The notes: generated from the sequence alone by a model not told the origin. A stretch of 64,000 nt of DNA from Perlabentimonas sp034003245 (GCA_034003245.1 JAVEYY010000002.1:62001-126000), one strand, 5' to 3'. Positions 32,109 through 41,030 are shown, counted from the first letter of the stretch. Program-made: numbers and translations.

Positions 32109-34904
32109 ATGGGAAAACCTGATTTTCTATCCAATATCGATCCCCAAACCCTCGATCGGCTCTACAACGATTACCTCGATAACCCTCAATCGGTAGATGC
32201 CAGCTGGCGTCAGTTCTTTCAGGGCTTCGATTTTGCCCGGGCAAATTACGGCTCAACGGGTGGCCAGATATACGATGCCGAGGTTAAGGTGCTGAACCTT
32301 ATCGAGGCCTACCGCAAGCGGGGTCACCTGTTCACTAGAACCAACCCGGTACGTACCCGCCGTAGCTACTCGCCCACGCTCGATGTCGAGAACTTTGGGC
32401 TATCGCAGGCCGATATGAACACCGTATTCCAGGCTGGCAAGCAGCTGGGCATTGGCCCGGCCAAGCTCTCCGATATCATCGATTACCTACAAGCGACCTA
32501 CAGCAAATCCATTGGCTGCGAGTATATGTATATCCGCGACGTGGAGGTGCTGGAGTGGCTTCAGCAAAGGATTGAGACCGATAGGAACAGCACCAAGTTC
32601 TCCGATGATCAGAAGAAGAACATCTTCAACCAGCTGAAGCTGGCTGTGGGTTTCGAGCAGTTTATTCACAAGAAGTTTATCGGCCAAAAGCGATTCTCGC
32701 TCGAGGGCACCGAGGCCCTGATTCCCGCCATGGATGCCATAATAAGCTACGGAGCGACACTGGGAATTAAGGAGTTTGTGGTGGGTATGGCCCATCGTGG
32801 ACGGCTTAGCGTGCTGGCCAACATTATGGGAAAACCCTACGAGCACATATTCAACGAGTTTTTTGGCGAGGAGTACGACGAGGATGTGGCGCTGGGCGAT
32901 GTGAAGTACCACATGGGCTACAACAGCACCGTAAAAACTGCAGGTGGAATCGATGTAAAGCTGAACCTGGTTCCCAACCCATCGCACCTCGAAACGGTTG
33001 CCCCCGTGGCCATTGGGCTTGCCCGGGCCAAGATCAACCATCATTACCAGAAGGATTTCAAAAAGCTGGTTCCCATCATAATCCACGGCGATGCGGCCAT
33101 TGCCGCGCAGGGAGTGGTGTACGAAACGCTGCAGATGTCGCAGCTCAAGGGGTACACCGTGGGCGGGACCATTCACCTGGTGCTTAACAATCAGGTAGGG
33201 TTTACCACCAACTACCTCGATGCCCGCAGCAGCACCTACAGCACCGATATCGCCAAGGTTACCAAGTCGCCCATTTTCCATGTGAATGCCGATGATCCCG
33301 AGGCCCTGGTGCATACCATTCAGCTGGCCATGGAGTACCGGCAGAGGTTCCATACCGATGTGTTTATCGATATTCTGGGGTATCGGCGCTATGGCCACAA
33401 CGAGGGCGATGAGCCCCGCTTTACTCAGCCCATCCTTTACGATATCATCGCGAAACATCCCAATGTACGCGATATCTACACGGCCAAGCTGGCCAAGCAG
33501 GGAATAATTACGCCCGATGGCGCACAGCAATCCATCGATAGCTTTAATAAGCATCTCGATGAGAAGTTTGAGGTGGCCAAGGGGCTCAAGAAGGTGAAGA
33601 TCCAGCGATTCCTGGCCGAGGAGTGGAAGGGAATCCGTTACTCCAAGCGCGACGATTTTTGCCACTCGCCCACCACGGCCGTGCCCACAGATGATTTGCT
33701 GCGCATTGCAAATCGAATAAATAGCTTACCCGCCGATAAGAAGTTCTTCCGCAAGCTCGAGAAGCTGGTGGCCGATCGTGCTGCAATGGTATCCGAGGGT
33801 AAGGTCGATTGGGCCATGGCCGAGCTGCTGGCCTATGGAAGCCTGGTCGATCAGGGTCATCCGGTACGACTAAGCGGTCAGGATTGCGAGCGCGGCACCT
33901 TCTCGCATCGGCATGCGGTATATGCCGTTGAAAAATCGGAGGAGAAGTACTTCCCGCTTAAGAATATCTCCGGGAATCAGGCCAAGTTTCATGTGTACAA
34001 CAGCCTACTCTCCGAGTACGGCGTGATGGGGTTCGACTACGGGTATTCGCTTGGAACGCCCAATGGGCTCACCATCTGGGAGGCACAGTTTGGCGATTTC
34101 TTCAATGGCGCTCAGATAATTGTCGATCAGTATATCAGCTCCGCCGAGGATAAGTGGGGCTTAACATCGGGGCTAACGCTATTGCTGCCCCATGGGTTTG
34201 AGGGCCAAGGGCCAGAGCATTCAAGCGCACGGGTTGAGCGATTCCTCACGATGGCGGCGCGCCAGAATATGCAGATTGCCAACATCACTACACCCGCCAA
34301 CTTCTACCACGCCCTGCGTCGTCAGGTTATTCGCGATTTCCGCACACCCCTGGTGGTGTTCACGCCCAAGAGCTTGCTACGGCATCCCAAGTGCGTCTCG
34401 TCAATCGATGAGCTAAGCCAGAATGGCTTTATGGAGGTTATTGATGACGATAATGTGGATAGCGACAAGGTGCTCAGAGTGGTTTTCACCACGGGTAAGA
34501 TATACTATGACCTGCTGGAGCGCAAGGAGCATTTCGAGGCTCGCGATATTGCGCTGGTTCGCATTGAGCAGCTCTACCCTTTCCCCGCCAAGCAGGTGGG
34601 GGAGGTGCTGAAAAAGTATCCCAACGCCATTCAGTGGCTGTGGGTGCAGGAGGAGCCACAGAACATGGGCGCCTGGAACTTTATCCGCGATAACTTTGTG
34701 AACCTTCCCATTCAGGTGGTTTCGCGGCAGCCTAGCGGTAGCCCAGCGGTGGGGTTAAGTAAAATTCATAACCAGGAGCAGCAGGAGATTATTGGCAAAG
34801 TTTTCCGCCACTGCGACTGCGAGCTGAAGAACAAGTACTGCGGCCTGCAGTGTAAGGTGGGCGGTAAGCGCCTGGAGCGTAAGGCGGAGTTTGAGGAGAT
34901 TTAG
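32109..34904 (+). CDS. sucA: 2-oxoglutarate dehydrogenase, E1 component
   Basis: This TPP-dependent enzyme of the citric acid cycle decarboxylates 2-oxoglutarate and succinylates the lipoyl arm of E2. It has 931 residues, which is normal for the family. The N-terminal E2-binding segment (MGKPDFLSNIDPQTLDRLY ... ASWRQFF), GMAHRGRLSVLANIMGKPY, the TPP/Mg region HGDAAIAAQGVVYE, and the transketolase-like domain (PHGFEGQGPEHSSARVERFL) are all present. The C-terminus is odd: it ends in a cysteine cluster, CDC-x6-C-x3-C, and a basic/acidic tail. The stop codon lies inside the left arm of an inverted repeat that bounds an inserted gene before sucB. Confidence 0.97.
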   Translation: MGKPDFLSNIDPQTLDRLYNDYLDNPQSVDASWRQFFQGFDFARANYGSTGGQIYDAEVKVLNLIEAYRKRGHLFTRTNPVRTRRSYSPTLDVENFGLSQADMNTVFQAGKQLGIGPAKLSDIIDYLQATYSKSIGCEYMYIRDVEVLEWLQQRIETDRNSTKFSDDQKKNIFNQLKLAVGFEQFIHKKFIGQKRFSLEGTEALIPAMDAIISYGATLGIKEFVVGMAHRGRLSVLANIMGKPYEHIFNEFFGEEYDEDVALGDVKYHMGYNSTVKTAGGIDVKLNLVPNPSHLETVAPVAIGLARAKINHHYQKDFKKLVPIIIHGDAAIAAQGVVYETLQMSQLKGYTVGGTIHLVLNNQVGFTTNYLDARSSTYSTDIAKVTKSPIFHVNADDPEALVHTIQLAMEYRQRFHTDVFIDILGYRRYGHNEGDEPRFTQPILYDIIAKHPNVRDIYTAKLAKQGIITPDGAQQSIDSFNKHLDEKFEVAKGLKKVKIQRFLAEEWKGIRYSKRDDFCHSPTTAVPTDDLLRIANRINSLPADKKFFRKLEKLVADRAAMVSEGKVDWAMAELLAYGSLVDQGHPVRLSGQDCERGTFSHRHAVYAVEKSEEKYFPLKNISGNQAKFHVYNSLLSEYGVMGFDYGYSLGTPNGLTIWEAQFGDFFNGAQIIVDQYISSAEDKWGLTSGLTLLLPHGFEGQGPEHSSARVERFLTMAARQNMQIANITTPANFYHALRRQVIRDFRTPLVVFTPKSLLRHPKCVSSIDELSQNGFMEVIDDDNVDSDKVLRVVFTTGKIYYDLLERKEHFEARDIALVRIEQLYPFPAKQVGEVLKKYPNAIQWLWVQEEPQNMGAWNFIRDNFVNLPIQVVSRQPSGSPAVGLSKIHNQEQQEIIGKVFRHCDCELKNKYCGLQCKVGGKRLERKAEFEEI

Positions 34905-35035
34905 AAGACCGAAGACCGAAGACGGAAGAGGGAAGAGGGAAGAGGGAAGAGGGAAGAGGGAAGACAGAAGTCAGAAGACGGAAGACGGAAGACAGAAAAG
35001 AGTTTAAGGGATGGTTTACCAAAAGGACACAATCA

Positions 35036-35043
35036 TAATTTTG
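35036..35043 (+). promoter_or_regulatory. Candidate -7 element for the four-helix gene
   Basis: TAATTTTG matches TAnnTTTG and ends four bases before the ATG at 35048. If used, the transcript would be leaderless or nearly so. No -33 TTTG is found at the right spacing. Confidence 0.35.
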
Positions 35044-35047
35044 ACCA

Positions 35048-35416
35048 ATGAAGCAGTTAGAACCGAGGTTTAAGTTTGAGAAGTTGATATTCTGGCAAAT
35101 GGCTATGGATTATGGCGAAGAAATTAATTCTTTGGCGCAATCTTTTCCTCAAAGAGAGATATATAACTTATCGAGTCAGATTTGTCGAGCTGTCGATTCA
35201 ATCGCCCTTAATATATCAGAGGGCTCTATTGGGCAGAGTGTTCCAGAAAACAAAAAATTTGTTGGTTACGCAATCCGCTCCTTGGCTGAGGTGGTTACCT
35301 GTTTGCATAAAGCGTTACGTAGGAACTATTTATCCGAAGAGGTATTTCATAAACATTACGATTATGCCTACAATTTAATGAATATGATTTCTGCATTTAA
35401 ATCAAAGCTTAACTAG
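35048..35416 (+). CDS. Four helix bundle protein (23S rRNA intervening-sequence family)
   Basis: This is a 122-residue, all-helical protein. The family phrases are present: FEKLIFWQMAMDYGEEI, IYNLSSQICRAVDSIALNISEGS, NKKFVGYAIRSLAEVVTCLHKAL and a final helix to SKLN. Relatives (PF05635, S23/bvIVP) are small basic homopentameric helical bundles encoded in 23S rRNA intervening sequences. They are related to Avd, the accessory protein of diversity-generating retroelements, and most have unknown function. It sits between sucA and sucB inside a 21-bp inverted repeat. No reverse transcriptase or template repeat is nearby, so it is not part of a visible retroelement. Confidence 0.9.
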   Translation: MKQLEPRFKFEKLIFWQMAMDYGEEINSLAQSFPQREIYNLSSQICRAVDSIALNISEGSIGQSVPENKKFVGYAIRSLAEVVTCLHKALRRNYLSEEVFHKHYDYAYNLMNMISAFKSKLN

Positions 35417-35527
35417 TATAATATTTTTGGAAGTTTGTGATCCAGACAGCGACTCGTATAGGTAGAATACTATTCATTTCCAATGCTTCGGTCTTCGGTC
35501 TTCTAACTTCCGACCAAAAAAAACGCT

Positions 35528-36769
35528 ATGAAAATTGAAATACGCATCCCCAGTCCGGGGGAATCAATTACTGAGGTAGAGCTAGCCAAATGGCTAGTTG
35601 ATGATAACTCGTGGGTTGAAAAAGACCAGGAGATTGCCGAGGTGGAATCGGAAAAGGCCACGCTGCCCCTGCTGGCCAGCCATAGCGGGGTGGTAAGCAT
35701 CAAGGTGCAAAGCGGCGCCATTAGGGTGGGCGAGGTGGCCTGTACCATCGATACCGACGCAGTAAAACAGCAAGAGCAAGAGCAAGAGAGCAAGCAAGAG
35801 CACCCGCTCAAACCTCAACCTGAACCTCAACCTGAACCTCAGCCTGAACCTCAGCCTGAACCTGAACCTCAGCCTCAACCCTCTCCGGTCAAGGTTACCC
35901 CACTGGCCCGCAAGCTAATGGACGAGAAGGGTGTAAATGTTGATGATATCATTAATGGGCTAAAAAAGATTACCACTCACGAGGTGAACGCTGCCCTGGG
36001 TGCAGGTAATTTTGCTGAGACCAAGCGGGAACCAGCTGAGCGAGCCGAGGAGCGCACCACCATGAGCCAGCTGCGCAAGAAGCTTAGCCAACGACTGGTA
36101 TCGGTGAAGAACGAAACGGCCATGCTCACCACATTTAACGAGGTGGATATGAGTCGGATTATGGAGATCAGAAAAACTTATCAGAAGGATTTTCAGGAGA
36201 AGCACGGGGTTAAGTTGGGCTTTATGTCGTTTTTCACCAAGGCGGTGGTGGAGGCGTTAAAGCAGCATCCCATGGTAAACTCGCAGATTGAGGGCGACGA
36301 GATTATTACACCCAACTACTACGATATTGGAGTTGCCGTGCAAACGCCCAAAGGGCTTATGGTTCCTGTGCTTCGCAATGCCGATAGCCTGTCTATGCCG
36401 CAAATCGAGAAGGGAATTCTCGAACTGGCCGAGAAGGGACGTAAAGGTCGCATTGGTCTTGAGGAACTTACAGGCGGAACATTCACCATCACCAACGGCG
36501 GAATCTTTGGCTCCATGCTATCCACCCCAATACTTAACCCTCCCCAATCGGGAATTTTGGGCATGCACAACATTATCGAAAGGCCAATTGCCGTAAACGG
36601 CAAGGTGGAGATACGCCCTATGATGTACATTGCCTTAAGCTACGACCATCGTATAATCGATGGCAAGGATTCGGTTGGATTCCTGGTAAAGGTAAAGGAG
36701 ATGCTTGAGAAGCCCGAGTTGCTGCTTTCGGGAGGTATAAATCAAGACAGGTTGCTATTATCGATATAG
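35528..36769 (+). CDS. sucB: Dihydrolipoamide succinyltransferase, E2 of 2-oxoglutarate dehydrogenase
   Basis: This enzyme transfers succinyl from the lipoyl arm to CoA. It has 413 residues. The N-terminal lipoyl domain has the modified Lys43 in EVESEKATL. A flexible linker (about 86-118) is built of PQPEPQPE repeats encoded by a 12-base microsatellite, and a peripheral-subunit-binding segment follows (VTPLARKLMDEKGVNVDDI). The C-terminal acyltransferase domain carries His374 and Asp378 in SYDHRIIDG. It lies 111 bases downstream of the four-helix gene. sucA and sucB would be adjacent without that insert. No E3 gene follows. Confidence 0.96.
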   Translation: MKIEIRIPSPGESITEVELAKWLVDDNSWVEKDQEIAEVESEKATLPLLASHSGVVSIKVQSGAIRVGEVACTIDTDAVKQQEQEQESKQEHPLKPQPEPQPEPQPEPQPEPEPQPQPSPVKVTPLARKLMDEKGVNVDDIINGLKKITTHEVNAALGAGNFAETKREPAERAEERTTMSQLRKKLSQRLVSVKNETAMLTTFNEVDMSRIMEIRKTYQKDFQEKHGVKLGFMSFFTKAVVEALKQHPMVNSQIEGDEIITPNYYDIGVAVQTPKGLMVPVLRNADSLSMPQIEKGILELAEKGRKGRIGLEELTGGTFTITNGGIFGSMLSTPILNPPQSGILGMHNIIERPIAVNGKVEIRPMMYIALSYDHRIIDGKDSVGFLVKVKEMLEKPELLLSGGINQDRLLLSI

Positions 36770-36926
36770 GTTTTGAAATCAGTTTAATGCACCAGTCCTC
36801 AAGCTGTTTTATTTCTTAAAGTTGTAGTTGAATATTTTAGAAACGCCTATCAATTACTACCAAAGCGGGTAATGCTTATCTTAGTGTTTTTATTTTATCC
36901 TTTGTGGCTTTTGTGGTCAATTTTTA

Positions 36927-36957
36927 GTTGCACAAAATCACTTAAGATATATATTTG
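36927..36957 (+). promoter_or_regulatory. Bacteroidota-type promoter of the OsmC gene
   Basis: GTTG at 36927-36930, 19 bases, then TATATTTG at 36950-36957. This is the expected architecture, giving a leader of about 33 bases before the ATG at 36997. Confidence 0.7.
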
Positions 36958-36996
36958 CCGGTATAAATCAATGTCAAATCAATTATTCAATAATTC

Positions 36997-37407
36997 ATGC
37001 CAACTTCAACAATCGTATATCTAGGCGAGCTTCGTACCGAAGCCGTTCATGCTCTATCGGGCAACAAGCTTACCACCGATGCGCCACCCGACAACCAGGG
37101 GAAAGGCGAGTTCTTTTCACCCACCGATCTGCTGGCCACATCGTTGGGAACTTGCATGCTAACAATAATGGGTATTTCGGCTCGTACCCACGGTTTTAAT
37201 ATCGATGGCACTAGGGTTAGCGTTACCAAAGTAATGGGCTCAAATCCCCGGCGCGTAGTGGAGATTATTGTGGAGTTAACCTTTCCCCACAACAGCTATA
37301 GCCCAAAGGAACGAAAGCTCCTGGAGCTTTCGGCTAAGGAGTGTCCTGTGGCCAACAGCCTGCATCCCGATCTTAAGCAAACAGTAAAGTTTGAATTTTT
37401 GAGTTAG
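36997..37407 (+). CDS. OsmC/Ohr family protein
   Basis: This is a 136-residue cytosolic protein. Family members reduce organic hydroperoxides with two reactive cysteines. Here Cys53 (LATSLGTCMLTIMG) and Cys116 (KECPVANSLHP) are both present, preceded by the FSPTDLLA motif. The YhfA/OsmC-like subgroup fits better than Ohr by its length and the CPVANSL segment. It has its own promoter and a strong hairpin downstream. A peroxidase role is inferred from the conserved cysteines. Confidence 0.92.
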   Translation: MPTSTIVYLGELRTEAVHALSGNKLTTDAPPDNQGKGEFFSPTDLLATSLGTCMLTIMGISARTHGFNIDGTRVSVTKVMGSNPRRVVEIIVELTFPHNSYSPKERKLLELSAKECPVANSLHPDLKQTVKFEFLS

Positions 37408-37438
37408 CAACACGCGTTTCAATTTTTATTCATACAGT

Positions 37439-37487
37439 ATTTGCAGGGCATTTTTAGTGATTTCATCACTCAACTTCCCCTGCAAAT
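37439..37487 (+). terminator. Hairpin between osmC-like gene and lipoprotein gene, probable terminator
   Basis: An outer stem ATTTGCAGGG / CCCTGCAAAT encloses an inner hairpin AGTGAT TTC ATCACT. It is followed by TTGCTTTT. It would end the OsmC transcript. It also overlaps the start of the longest frame of the next gene, which supports the later ATG at 37537. Confidence 0.6.
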
Positions 37488-37536
37488 TTGCTTTTACCCC
37501 CTTTTTTTAGGATATTTACAGCCAAATCACATCGCC

Positions 37537-37944
37537 ATGAGTGTACGTAAGCTGATGCATTTTGTATCGATTTGTGCTATTGTTGCTATCCTACATTCGT
37601 GCAACGATAAGCCAAGTTACCCCGAAAACTCCATTCTGGGAAGCTGGCGATGTATAGAAGACGGTGCAGTACATGGCTTTCGCCAGTATAGTGTTAATAT
37701 AGATGCACAGAACGATGACCCTTCGATTATTACAATCCTAAACTTTTATAACCTGGGGTTCGATGTGGAAACATACGCTACCGTTGTCGATACTGTAATA
37801 ACCATTTACGGCACCAACTCCTTTCACGATTTTAACGGAACTGGGCACTTCGAGCGCGATTACAGTGCCATTTACTGGAAGTTCTCCTACTTTGGGATGT
37901 CGGGAACCGATCCTCAGGTCGAATCCGCTTTCCGCAGATACTAG
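37537..37944 (+). CDS. Small lipoprotein, unknown
   Basis: The start at 37537 gives 135 residues beginning MSVRKLMHFVSICAIVAILH followed by SCNDK. This is a lipoprotein signal with the modified Cys at about residue 22. The mature part begins with ILGSWRCIED, like the opening of lipocalin-type domains in Bacteroidota lipoproteins, and contains predicted beta strands. An in-frame upstream ATG at 37441 is unlikely because that stretch is a hairpin. It lies 34 bases before the S9 peptidase gene and may be co-transcribed with it. The function is unknown. Confidence 0.75.
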   Translation: MSVRKLMHFVSICAIVAILHSCNDKPSYPENSILGSWRCIEDGAVHGFRQYSVNIDAQNDDPSIITILNFYNLGFDVETYATVVDTVITIYGTNSFHDFNGTGHFERDYSAIYWKFSYFGMSGTDPQVESAFRRY

Positions 37945-37978
37945 GTATATTCAAGAATAATTTTAAAAATCAGAAGCC

Positions 37979-40003
37979 ATGAGAAGAACCGTTCACAAAA
38001 CGATTTGTCTTGTTTTTATCTTGCTCTTTAGCGGGATAATAGTATTTGCCTCCGGCAATGGGAATCGACTAACTCCCGAACATCTATTCGATATAGAATC
38101 TGTAGCCGAGGTGGTCCTTTCGCCCAGTAAGCTGCTAATTGCCTATACGCTAAACGTTCCTCGCCCTCTGGATCATAAGCCTGGTGGCGATTACCGCGAG
38201 TTGCACGTTATCAACCTAAAAACCAATCAGGTTGATAAGTTGATTACGGGCGAGCAGTCAATTTTCTCTATCACATGGTCGCTCGATGGCAATGCCATCA
38301 TTTACAGGGCAAATCGCCCCGATGCGCCCGGAACTCAGATATACAAGATGGATGTTCGTACCAAAAGTGAGGAGTTGGTATTTAAGCACGATGCCTCCAT
38401 TTCGCAGTACCAAATGTTGCCCAATGGCATTCTCTTTACCTCGTTGGCGGCTGAGGATCCTGCTCGCACCGAGTTTCGTGCAAAAGGCTATAATATTGAG
38501 ATATTTGAGGAGGAGTGGCGACATATCAACCTCTACCTGCACGATTTTCCCAGTGGCCAAACCCGTCAGCTTACCAGCGATGTTACAGTGTACGATTTTG
38601 TGGCCTCGCCAGATGGGAAAAGGGTAGCCGCCGCCATTTCGCCAAAGAATCTGGTCGATTACTCGTACATGTTCCAACGCATTCACATTATCGATGTGGC
38701 AACTGGCTATGCTACTCAACTTGTTGATAATCCAGGGAAACTAGGCAATTTGGTTTGGAGTCCCGATGGCAAGAAGCTGGCCTTCCGCTCCGCCTCTAAG
38801 CTCGAAGATTCGGTGGTAGGTAGCCTTTATGTGGTTGATGTTCCCAACAGTAAGAAATTTGTCGAGCTTCGTAATTATGCCGAGAGGTTGGAAATGTCAA
38901 TTATCGACATGGCCTGGAAGGATAACAGCACGCTCCTTTATGCTGCTGAGGAGGGGGTTGATATTGTGCTCAGTGAGCAGAAACTCAATGCCAAAGCGCG
39001 TACTACCCTTTCCCAACCCGGTGAAGTTGTTTTCCGACGTTTCCAACATATCGATGGGGTAGTTGCTTTTGCTGGTCATACAGCTATGCATCCTGCGGAA
39101 GCATTTACTTTTAACCTTAAAGGCAAAAAGTTGGAGCGTATTACACAGCACAACCCTTGGCTCGCAAATGTGGAGTTGGCTAAGCAAACCAAGCTTGAGT
39201 ATAATGCTCGCGATGGTAAACGAATTGAGGGTGTATTGGTTTATCCTGTAGATTTTGAGGAGGGTAAATCCTATCCGCTTATCACCTACATTCATGGAGG
39301 GCCCGAGGCGGCTGTTCAAAATGGCTGGACTACAAACTACTCTACTTGGAGTCAGTTTGCCGCTGCACGCAATTTCTTTGTGTTTTTGCCAAACTACAGG
39401 GCAAGTTCGGGGCGTGGAGTTGATTTTACCATGGCTGGTTATGCCGACCTTGTTGGTGTTGAGTACGATGATGTGCTCGATGGTATCGATCATCTAATTA
39501 ATATTGGCTATGTTGATAAGACCAAGGTGGGCATTGGAGGCGGATCGTATGGTGGTTACTTCTCGGCTTGGTCGGCCACAAAGCATACCGAGCGATTTGC
39601 TGCATCGGTCGTTTTTGTTGGCATAAGCAATCAGGTTTCCAAACGCAATACCACCGATATTCCCTTGGAGGATTACCATGTTCACTGGGGGTTCTGGAAT
39701 CACGAGAATTTTGAAAAGGTTTGGGGAGCAAGCCCAATTAAGTATGCTCATCAAAGTAAAACCCCAACGTTAATTCTACATGGAACCAACGATCCACGAA
39801 TTCACCCCGAGCAAGGACTTCAGCTTTATCGTGCGCTAAAGTTGCATGGACAAGCCCCCGTAAGACTTGTTTGGTACCCTGGCGAAGGGCATGGGAATAG
39901 AATCAATCTTAACCGGTACGACTATCTCATAAGAACGCTGGAATGGTTTGAGTACTATCTGATTTCAGATAATCAAAAAGATAGTATACCCGGTAAGTAT
40001 TGA
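37979..40003 (+). CDS. Secreted S9 family prolyl oligopeptidase-like peptidase
   Basis: This 674-residue protein has a signal peptide of about 25 residues (ending VFAS), so it works in the periplasm or at the surface. The N-terminal half has WD40/propeller-like repeats (SPDGKRVAAAIS, WSPDGKKLAFRS). The C-terminal alpha/beta hydrolase domain holds the triad: Ser about 522 in GIGGGSYGGY, Asp about 603 in HGTNDPRIHP and His about 637 in GEGHGN. This is the DPP/acylaminoacyl-peptidase type, which clips dipeptides or acylated residues from oligopeptides. It is followed by a strong terminator. Confidence 0.95.
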   Translation: MRRTVHKTICLVFILLFSGIIVFASGNGNRLTPEHLFDIESVAEVVLSPSKLLIAYTLNVPRPLDHKPGGDYRELHVINLKTNQVDKLITGEQSIFSITWSLDGNAIIYRANRPDAPGTQIYKMDVRTKSEELVFKHDASISQYQMLPNGILFTSLAAEDPARTEFRAKGYNIEIFEEEWRHINLYLHDFPSGQTRQLTSDVTVYDFVASPDGKRVAAAISPKNLVDYSYMFQRIHIIDVATGYATQLVDNPGKLGNLVWSPDGKKLAFRSASKLEDSVVGSLYVVDVPNSKKFVELRNYAERLEMSIIDMAWKDNSTLLYAAEEGVDIVLSEQKLNAKARTTLSQPGEVVFRRFQHIDGVVAFAGHTAMHPAEAFTFNLKGKKLERITQHNPWLANVELAKQTKLEYNARDGKRIEGVLVYPVDFEEGKSYPLITYIHGGPEAAVQNGWTTNYSTWSQFAAARNFFVFLPNYRASSGRGVDFTMAGYADLVGVEYDDVLDGIDHLINIGYVDKTKVGIGGGSYGGYFSAWSATKHTERFAASVVFVGISNQVSKRNTTDIPLEDYHVHWGFWNHENFEKVWGASPIKYAHQSKTPTLILHGTNDPRIHPEQGLQLYRALKLHGQAPVRLVWYPGEGHGNRINLNRYDYLIRTLEWFEYYLISDNQKDSIPGKY

Positions 40004-40042
40004 TCAGTTCCATTCTAGAACTCTTCAAAAAATATAAGGGAA

Positions 40043-40070
40043 TGGGTGGCTCAAATTTTTGAGCCACCCA
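40043..40070 (+). terminator. Terminator of the S9 peptidase gene
   Basis: A perfect stem TGGGTGGCTC / GAGCCACCCA with an AT loop is followed by seven T. Confidence 0.92.
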
Positions 40071-40372
40071 TTTTTTTGTAATCTACAATAATTTCAAATT
40101 CGTTGTTCAGTTTTTTTCCTTTGTTATACTATTGTAAATACTGCCTATTGCTATTTTATTAACACATCAAATACACTACTTGAGTATTGATGTATTAAAC
40201 ATAAAATATTTTGTACCCCTATATATCAAAAATTAATATACACAAAAACAGATGAATAAATAAAAACTAAACACTACGTAAATAATTCCATCATAAAAAT
40301 GAACCCATCAGAGAAAAGTGACAATGTGCTTTTATTATAAATATATTTGTAGTGTATCAAAACTACATCGCG
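40071..40372 (+). promoter_or_regulatory. AT-rich promoter region of the phosphate cluster
   Basis: About 300 bases without a gene, very AT-rich. TATATTTG at 40342-40349 matches the Bacteroidota -7 element and would give a leader of about 17-20 bases to the ATG at 40373. No clean -33 TTTG is present, which suggests activator dependence. I could not identify a Pho-box-like direct repeat. Confidence 0.5.
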
Positions 40373-41020
40373 ATGATATTCTTCAAACATGCCAATCAGT
40401 CAGTAGAGCTTATTGACGAATTTTTAAATACCATAGATCAGGGGGCTCTTATATTTAAGGAGGGGGTAAAGAACTACTTATTTGGTAACAGGGAGAGTTT
40501 TCTCGATAATCTGAAAACCTTATCGAATCTGGAGACTGAGGCAGATATTACCCGTCGAAAGATTGAAAATATCCTCTACACCCAATCGCTAATGCCTCAG
40601 CTACGGGGAGATATTATGCGATTGCTAGAGGAGTTGGATAACATAATCGATATGGCCAAGAAGAGTCTTTTTCAGTTTGATGTTGAGGTTCCCAATATAC
40701 CGCCCGCTCTTAATCAGGATTTGATAAAGCTTACGGAGCTTTCCTGTTCCGCCATCGAATCGGTGGTGCCAGCAGCGCGTGCCTACTTTCGTAGTCCCGA
40801 AAATGTTAAGGAGCGAATTCATAGGGTTTACCTTTTTGAGCGCGAGGCCGATAAGCTGGCTGATGCCATAAAACGTAAGGTTTTTCAGGAATTACCAATC
40901 GCCCGTTTGAGCGAGAAGTTTCATCTACGCTATTTCACCTTGCATATCGAAACATTATCGGATGCAGCGCAGGAAACAGCCGACTTACTTTCAATAATGG
41001 CCATAAAACGATCAATATAA
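40373..41020 (+). CDS. DUF47 family PhoU-like protein
   Basis: I use the ATG at 40373 (215 residues, MIFFKHANQSVELIDEF). A GTG at 40352 would add seven residues. The protein is all-helical with the PhoU/DUF47 pattern (ETEADITRRKIENILYTQ, LLEELDNIIDMAKKSL, FEREADKLADAIKRKVF). Acidic ExxxD/E clusters in this family bind metal. DUF47 genes are typically paired with Pit phosphate permeases and are thought to control them. Here the stop is 10 bases before the Pit gene, so the pair is an operon. It is probably cytosolic. Confidence 0.92.
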   Translation: MIFFKHANQSVELIDEFLNTIDQGALIFKEGVKNYLFGNRESFLDNLKTLSNLETEADITRRKIENILYTQSLMPQLRGDIMRLLEELDNIIDMAKKSLFQFDVEVPNIPPALNQDLIKLTELSCSAIESVVPAARAYFRSPENVKERIHRVYLFEREADKLADAIKRKVFQELPIARLSEKFHLRYFTLHIETLSDAAQETADLLSIMAIKRSI

Positions 41021-41030
41021 AGCTAAGCTA

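Larger units (their letters stand above)
34901..35506. mobile_element. Inverted-repeat-bounded element carrying a four-helix-bundle gene inside sucA-sucB
   Basis: Positions 34901-34921 and 35486-35506 are perfect reverse complements over 21 bases (left arm starts TTAGAAGACCGAAGACCGAA). They enclose 606 bases with the gene at 35048-35416. The left arm overlaps the sucA TAG stop and runs into a purine-rich GGAAGAGGGAAGAG tract. The arm sequence is the same GAAGACCGAAGAC motif scattered in other gene-free blocks. No target duplication is visible. In rRNA, genes of this family sit in intervening sequences bounded by long inverted repeats; this looks like a counterpart between two protein genes (inference). 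Confidence 0.55.

Noticed and set aside
31710..32256. Overlapping frames of 97-150 residues on both strands before sucA
   Set aside because: They arise from the 63-bp tandem repeat and the TTKDTKEFTKHT-type dispersed repeat; no start signal or family.
32487..33665. 392-residue minus-strand frame inside sucA
   Set aside because: Long antisense frame caused by the codon bias of sucA; its translation has no recognisable fold, and sucA is certain.
35048..35416. Accessory (Avd-like) gene of a diversity-generating retroelement
   Set aside because: No reverse transcriptase, template repeat or variable repeat is found in the window; the protein fits the broader S23 family.
37441..37536. Longer N-terminus of the lipoprotein from 37441
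   Set aside because: The stretch forms a terminator-like hairpin, and a proper lipoprotein signal begins at 37537.
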